Source of the DNA: Paraburkholderia sp. CNPSo 3274
GTDB lineage: Bacteria; Pseudomonadota; Gammaproteobacteria; Burkholderiales; Burkholderiaceae
Assembly: GCF_024206475.1 (NCBI RefSeq)
Contig: NZ_JAMBPR010000009.1
Location: 1 to 64,000, forward strand
Direction: 5' to 3'
DNA length: 64,000 bases
Shown here: positions 62,642 through 64,000 of the stretch, piece by piece
Position numbering within the stretch: position 1 is the stretch's first letter
How the letters are laid out: each line of letters begins with the position of its first letter
Made by a program: the position numbers and the translations under genes
Notes under the pieces: model-generated
The model's input: the letters and a program-made list of their open reading frames with translations, nothing else
The model's database searches: none
Told to the model about the DNA's origin: nothing

Positions 62642-63622
62642 ATGGCGAAAGCAGTGCGCTTCCACGAAACCGGCGGTCCCGAAGTCTTGCGCTACGAGAG
62701 CGTCGAAGTGGGCGACCCCGGCCCCGGACAGGTCCGCCTGCGCCATGAGGCAGTCGGCCTGAATTTCGCGGATACCTACTTCCGCTCCGGCCTGTACCCC
62801 GTTCCGCTGCCTGCTGGCATGGGTGTGGAAGCCGCGGGCGTGGTCGAGGACGTGGGCCCCGAAGTGAGCAACGTCGCGGTGGGCGACCGCGTGACCTACA
62901 CCGGTTTCATCAACACGCTCGGCGCGTACAGCACCGAACGCCTGATTCCGGCGGCCCCGCTCATCAAGCTGCCCGACGCGATTACGTGCGAAACGGCGGC
63001 TGGCATGACCATGCGAGGCCTCACTTCTTCGTACCTCATGCGCCGCATTCACGATTTCAAGGCCGGCGACACGATCCTGCTGCATGCAGCGGCAGGCGGT
63101 GTCGGTCTGATCGTCTCGCAGTGGGCGAAGCTGCTGGGCCTCACGGTGATCGGCACGGTGTCGAACGAGGCGAAGGGCGAAGTGGCGCACGCGCATGGTT
63201 GCGACCACATCATTTACTACGGCCGCGAAGATGTCGCGAAGCGCGTGCGCGAACTGACGAACGGCGTGGGCGTGAACGTGGTGTTCGACAGCGTGGGCAA
63301 GGATACCTTCGAGGCGTCGCTCGACTCGCTCAAGCGCCGCGGCCTGATGGTTTGCGTCGGCACGGCTTCCGGTCCGATTCCGCCGTTCAATCCGCAGATT
63401 CTCGCGATGAAAGGCTCGCTCTATCTCACGCGCCCGGCGCTGGCGGACTATATCGCCGACCCCGCGGAGAAGAACGCGCTTGCCGGCGAGCTTTTCGGGC
63501 ATGTCGCCGCAGGCCGCATCAAGATCGAACTGAACCAGCGTTACGCGCTGGAAGACGCGGTGCAGGCGCATCGCGACCTCGAAGCACGCAAGACGACGGG
63601 GTCGTCGGTCTTCGTCATCTGA
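62642..63622 (+). CDS. Quinone oxidoreductase-type MDR protein
   Basis: A 326-residue zinc-independent MDR reductase, similar in type to QorA: VRFHETGGPEVLRYESVEVG, GLNFADTYFRSGLYP, and DTILLHAAAGGVGLIVSQWA. NADPH-dependent reduction of a quinone or alkenal is expected. AGGAG lies 7 bases before ATG 62642. It is followed after 10 bases by the TauD-type gene, so it is part of the operon. Confidence 0.9.
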   Translation: MAKAVRFHETGGPEVLRYESVEVGDPGPGQVRLRHEAVGLNFADTYFRSGLYPVPLPAGMGVEAAGVVEDVGPEVSNVAVGDRVTYTGFINTLGAYSTERLIPAAPLIKLPDAITCETAAGMTMRGLTSSYLMRRIHDFKAGDTILLHAAAGGVGLIVSQWAKLLGLTVIGTVSNEAKGEVAHAHGCDHIIYYGREDVAKRVRELTNGVGVNVVFDSVGKDTFEASLDSLKRRGLMVCVGTASGPIPPFNPQILAMKGSLYLTRPALADYIADPAEKNALAGELFGHVAAGRIKIELNQRYALEDAVQAHRDLEARKTTGSSVFVI

Positions 63623-63632
63623 GGAGCGCAGC

Positions 63633-64000
63633 ATGAAAGTCGAACAACTGACTTATGCCATCGGCGCGGAACTGACCGGCGTGAATCTCGCCGATGCCGT
63701 TCACGACGACGGGCTCTTTGCCGAGATTCGCGCGGCGCTGCTCAAGCACCGCGTCCTGTTCCTGCGCGATCAGAACATCACGCGCACCGAACACGTGGCG
63801 TTTGCGCGCCGCTTCGGCGAGCTGGAGGACCATCCGGTTGCGGGCAGCGACCCTGACCATCCGGGCCTCGTGCGCATCTACAAGAACCCGGACCAGCCCA
63901 ACGACCGCTACGAAAACGCGTGGCACGCGGACGCCACCTGGCGCGAGGCGCCGCAGTTCGGCGCGGTGCTGCGCTGCGTGGAGTGCCCGCCCGTGGGCGG
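63633..64000 (+). CDS. TauD/TfdA-family 2-oxoglutarate dioxygenase (3' end outside window)
   Basis: The first 122 residues of a TauD/TfdA dioxygenase: LTYAIGAELTGVNLADAV and the first two iron ligands H98-A-D100 in AWHADATW. The distal His and Arg are beyond the window. Members hydroxylate taurine, 2,4-D or gamma-butyrobetaine and many others. With BKACE in the same operon, a carnitine-like or amino/sulfonate substrate is conceivable, but this is inference. GAGGAGC precedes ATG 63633. Confidence 0.88.
   Translation, partial: MKVEQLTYAIGAELTGVNLADAVHDDGLFAEIRAALLKHRVLFLRDQNITRTEHVAFARRFGELEDHPVAGSDPDHPGLVRIYKNPDQPNDRYENAWHADATWREAPQFGAVLRCVECPPVG

Overview
The window is strongly GC-rich and reads as chromosomal DNA of a beta-proteobacterium in Burkholderia sensu lato, most likely a plant- or soil-associated Paraburkholderia or Caballeronia. 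The evidence is a true ACC deaminase (acdS) with its divergent Lrp-type regulator, DUF4148 proteins, a Burkholderia-style trimeric porin, a class A beta-lactamase with a divergent LysR gene, an SYLF lipoprotein, a pqiABC operon and the very high density of LysR regulators. There is one tRNA gene, tRNA-Leu(GAG). I see no rRNA, CRISPR array, prophage or intact insertion sequence.

Layout. 1-456 is a decayed edge with a short direct repeat that looks like an IS end. 457-10750 is a series of small catabolic and regulatory units: PhyH dioxygenase, pyruvyl transferase-like protein, Fur-like regulator, three LysR/MDR/DUF1989 units, an ABM/MDR pair, and a wrecked locus at about 9590-10470 where an isochorismatase tail and an internally deleted MBL-fold gene lie head to head. 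10989-13704 is a divergent MarR/fadH pair. 13741-19721 is a hexuronate/L-gulonate module: MFS transporter and fructuronate reductase on the minus strand, and a GntR regulator, D-mannonate dehydratase and RspB-like dehydrogenase on the plus strand, with two copies of a TACCATGGTA palindrome in the divergent control region. 20295-22176 is the LysR/beta-lactamase pair. A chemoreceptor and a siderophore-type TonB receptor with a candidate Fur box follow.

26707-28872 holds tRNA-Leu, acdR and acdS with good terminators. 29269-31585 is a MASE1 histidine kinase and NarL-type regulator. 32043-39049 carries DUF4148 proteins, an MFS transporter, HxlR and LysR regulators and a second-context purA under a divergent LysR gene. 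39170-44635 is an oxidoreductase/GST/hydrolase/SDR block with several signs of decay: a GST pseudogene, a hydrolase lacking its serine and frameshifted at its end, and an SDR lacking its catalytic lysine.

45040-56211 is an envelope block: porin, glycine-zipper protein, SYLF lipoprotein, a duplicated-domain periplasmic protein, an orphan receiver, pqiABC with an unknown secreted fourth gene, and the DUF3300/DUF2950 pair. 56820-58756 is a FixL/FixJ-like two-component pair behind a relatively AT-rich 600-base gap. 58801-64000 is an AraC-controlled catabolic operon: beta-keto acid cleavage enzyme, MFS permease, quinone reductase-type MDR, and a TauD-family dioxygenase cut by the window end.

No single locus is clearly a new defence or mobile system. 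The most promising unexplained units are the extended pqi neighbourhood (47191-53356), the BKACE operon (60048-64000), and the isolated purA paralogue candidate (36060-37343).
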